Positions 6,350 to 7,452 of a stretch of DNA of 7,452 nt are shown here, one piece after another. The stretch's first letter is position 1. Every line of letters begins with the position of its first letter. This stretch comes from Anaerolineae bacterium (GTDB lineage Bacteria; Chloroflexota; Anaerolineae; Aggregatilineales; Phototrophicaceae). The stretch covers positions 1 through 7,452 of the forward strand of contig JAIOHO010000934.1 in the NCBI GenBank assembly GCA_019912905.1, written 5' to 3'. The notes below the pieces were generated by a model. The model searched no databases, was not told where the DNA came from, and saw nothing but the letters and a program-made list of their open reading frames with translations. The position numbers and the translations under genes are program-made.

Positions 6350-7452
6350 ATGGGACGCTATTTACTGGGGCTGGATAACGGCAGCAGCGTCTGCAAGGCG
6401 GCGCTGTTCGACCTGAACGGGCGCGAAGTGCGCAGCGCCAGCCGACGCATCGAAACCGAGCAGCCGCAGCCGGGCTGGGCCGAACGCGATATGGAAGGGC
6501 TGTGGCAGGCGACGGCGGGCGTCATCCGCGAAGTGATTGCCGGGGCGGGGGTGCGTCCGGCAGACATCGCCGGAATCGGCTCGACCGGGCATGGCAACGG
6601 CGCGTACCTGCTGAATCGGCACGGCCAACCGCTGCGGCGCGCCATTCAATCGCTGGATACGCGCGCTGCCGGAATCGTCGAGTCGTGGACAGCAGCGGGA
6701 TTACCGGCGCGCACCTTTCCGCACATCTGGCAGAACACCTATGCCGGACAGTCGCCGCCCCTGCTGGTGTGGCTCAAGCAGCACGAACCGGAGACTTACG
6801 CCCAGATCGGCACACTGCTGCTGTGCAAGGACTACATCAATTACCGGCTGACCGGCGAGCAGGCCACCGACATCAGCGACATGGGCACGACCGGGCTGCT
6901 GCGCGTGCCGGAGAAAATCTACTCGCGCGACCTGCTGGCGCTGTATGACCTGCCCGAAATCTTCGACGCGCTGCCCCCGCTGCATCCCAGCGCGGACGTC
7001 ATCGGCACAGTCACCGCCCAGGCCGCGGACCTGACCGGATTAGCGCCGGGAACGCCGGTGATTGCCGGGATGATCGACATCGACGCCGGAGCTATCGGCG
7101 TGGGGGTCAACCAGGCGCGGCAGGCGTGCGTCATCGTCGGCAGTTGGAGCATCAACGAAGTGCTGGTCGATACGCCAATTGTGTCGCCGGATATTTTTCT
7201 GACGGCACCGTTTGCCGACCCGGACCGCTGGCTGGTGGTCGAGGCCAGCACCGCCGGGGCCGCCAACCTGGATTGGTTTATCCGCAATTTCTGCGCCGAC
7301 GAACAGCGTGAGGCCGACCGGCGCAGCATCGACATCTACGAAGTCTGCGAAGCACTGATCGAGACCGTCGCTGCCGAGGACCCGCTGCCCGTGTTTCATC
7401 CGTTCATCTACGGCTCGAACGTCCAGGCGACGGCGAAAGCCGGGTTTTATGG
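6350..7452 (+). CDS. FGGY-family carbohydrate kinase, L-xylulose kinase (LyxK)-like, truncated at window edge
   Basis: An open frame of 367 complete codons runs off the window end. The family is usually near 500 residues, so roughly the last quarter (rest of the C-terminal ATPase lobe) is missing. The N-terminal phosphate loop LGLDNGSS is at 6-13. QPGWAERDM (about 40-48), STGHGNGAYLL and AIQSLDTRA form the sugar-binding side of the first FGGY lobe. Asp243 in GMIDIDAGAIG is the expected catalytic base. EASTAGAANLDWF and the terminal FIYGSN...GFYG resemble LyxK (L-xylulose / 3-keto-L-gulonate kinase) from memory. The start has GGGGAG at 6340-6345, four bases upstream and overlapping the preceding stop codon, so it is co-translated with the Fe-dehydrogenase. 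It transfers phosphate from ATP to a polyol or ketose; which one is unknown. Glycerol, erythritol and xylulose kinases share this fold. Confidence 0.88.
   Translation, partial: MGRYLLGLDNGSSVCKAALFDLNGREVRSASRRIETEQPQPGWAERDMEGLWQATAGVIREVIAGAGVRPADIAGIGSTGHGNGAYLLNRHGQPLRRAIQSLDTRAAGIVESWTAAGLPARTFPHIWQNTYAGQSPPLLVWLKQHEPETYAQIGTLLLCKDYINYRLTGEQATDISDMGTTGLLRVPEKIYSRDLLALYDLPEIFDALPPLHPSADVIGTVTAQAADLTGLAPGTPVIAGMIDIDAGAIGVGVNQARQACVIVGSWSINEVLVDTPIVSPDIFLTAPFADPDRWLVVEASTAGAANLDWFIRNFCADEQREADRRSIDIYEVCEALIETVAAEDPLPVFHPFIYGSNVQATAKAGFY

Overview
The window is a high-GC bacterial segment holding six same-strand genes in what looks like one catabolic operon for a sugar or sugar alcohol. The genus cannot be read from it. 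The codon style, the gene mix and the short GC-rich intergenic repeats resemble Chloroflexota (Anaerolineae-like) genomes, but that is a low-confidence impression from memory. There is no sign of phage, transposase, CRISPR or RNA genes.

Layout: Positions 1-263 are an AT-richer leader with a near-consensus sigma-70-type promoter (TTGACA, 16 bp, TATTAT with an extended TG) flanked by an inverted repeat that could be an operator. Then follow a SorC-family sugar-responsive regulator (264-1244), an aldo/keto reductase of the YhdN/AKR11 type (1255-2235), a GlpD-like FAD-dependent polyol-phosphate dehydrogenase (2239-3957) and a DeoC/LacD/DhnA-type class I aldolase (3950-4807, overlapping the previous gene by 8 nt). 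A 252-nt gap (4808-5059) contains two different palindromic repeat elements back to back. After it come an iron-dependent alcohol dehydrogenase that closely resembles the hydroxyacid-oxoacid transhydrogenase ADHFE1 (5060-6340) and an FGGY sugar kinase resembling L-xylulose kinase LyxK (6350 to the window edge, C-terminus missing).

How the genes may work together (inference): the kinase phosphorylates a polyol or ketose, the GlpD-like flavoenzyme oxidises a polyol phosphate to a ketose phosphate, and the Schiff-base aldolase cleaves that, perhaps to dihydroxyacetone phosphate plus a short aldehyde. The aldo/keto reductase and the Fe-dehydrogenase would handle the aldehyde or alcohol. The SorC regulator probably senses a phosphorylated intermediate. 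No transporter or sugar-phosphate isomerase lies inside the window. The exact substrate cannot be read from sequence, and the specific combination, with an ADHFE1-like enzyme and a GlpD-like enzyme beside a LyxK-like kinase, is the most interesting part.
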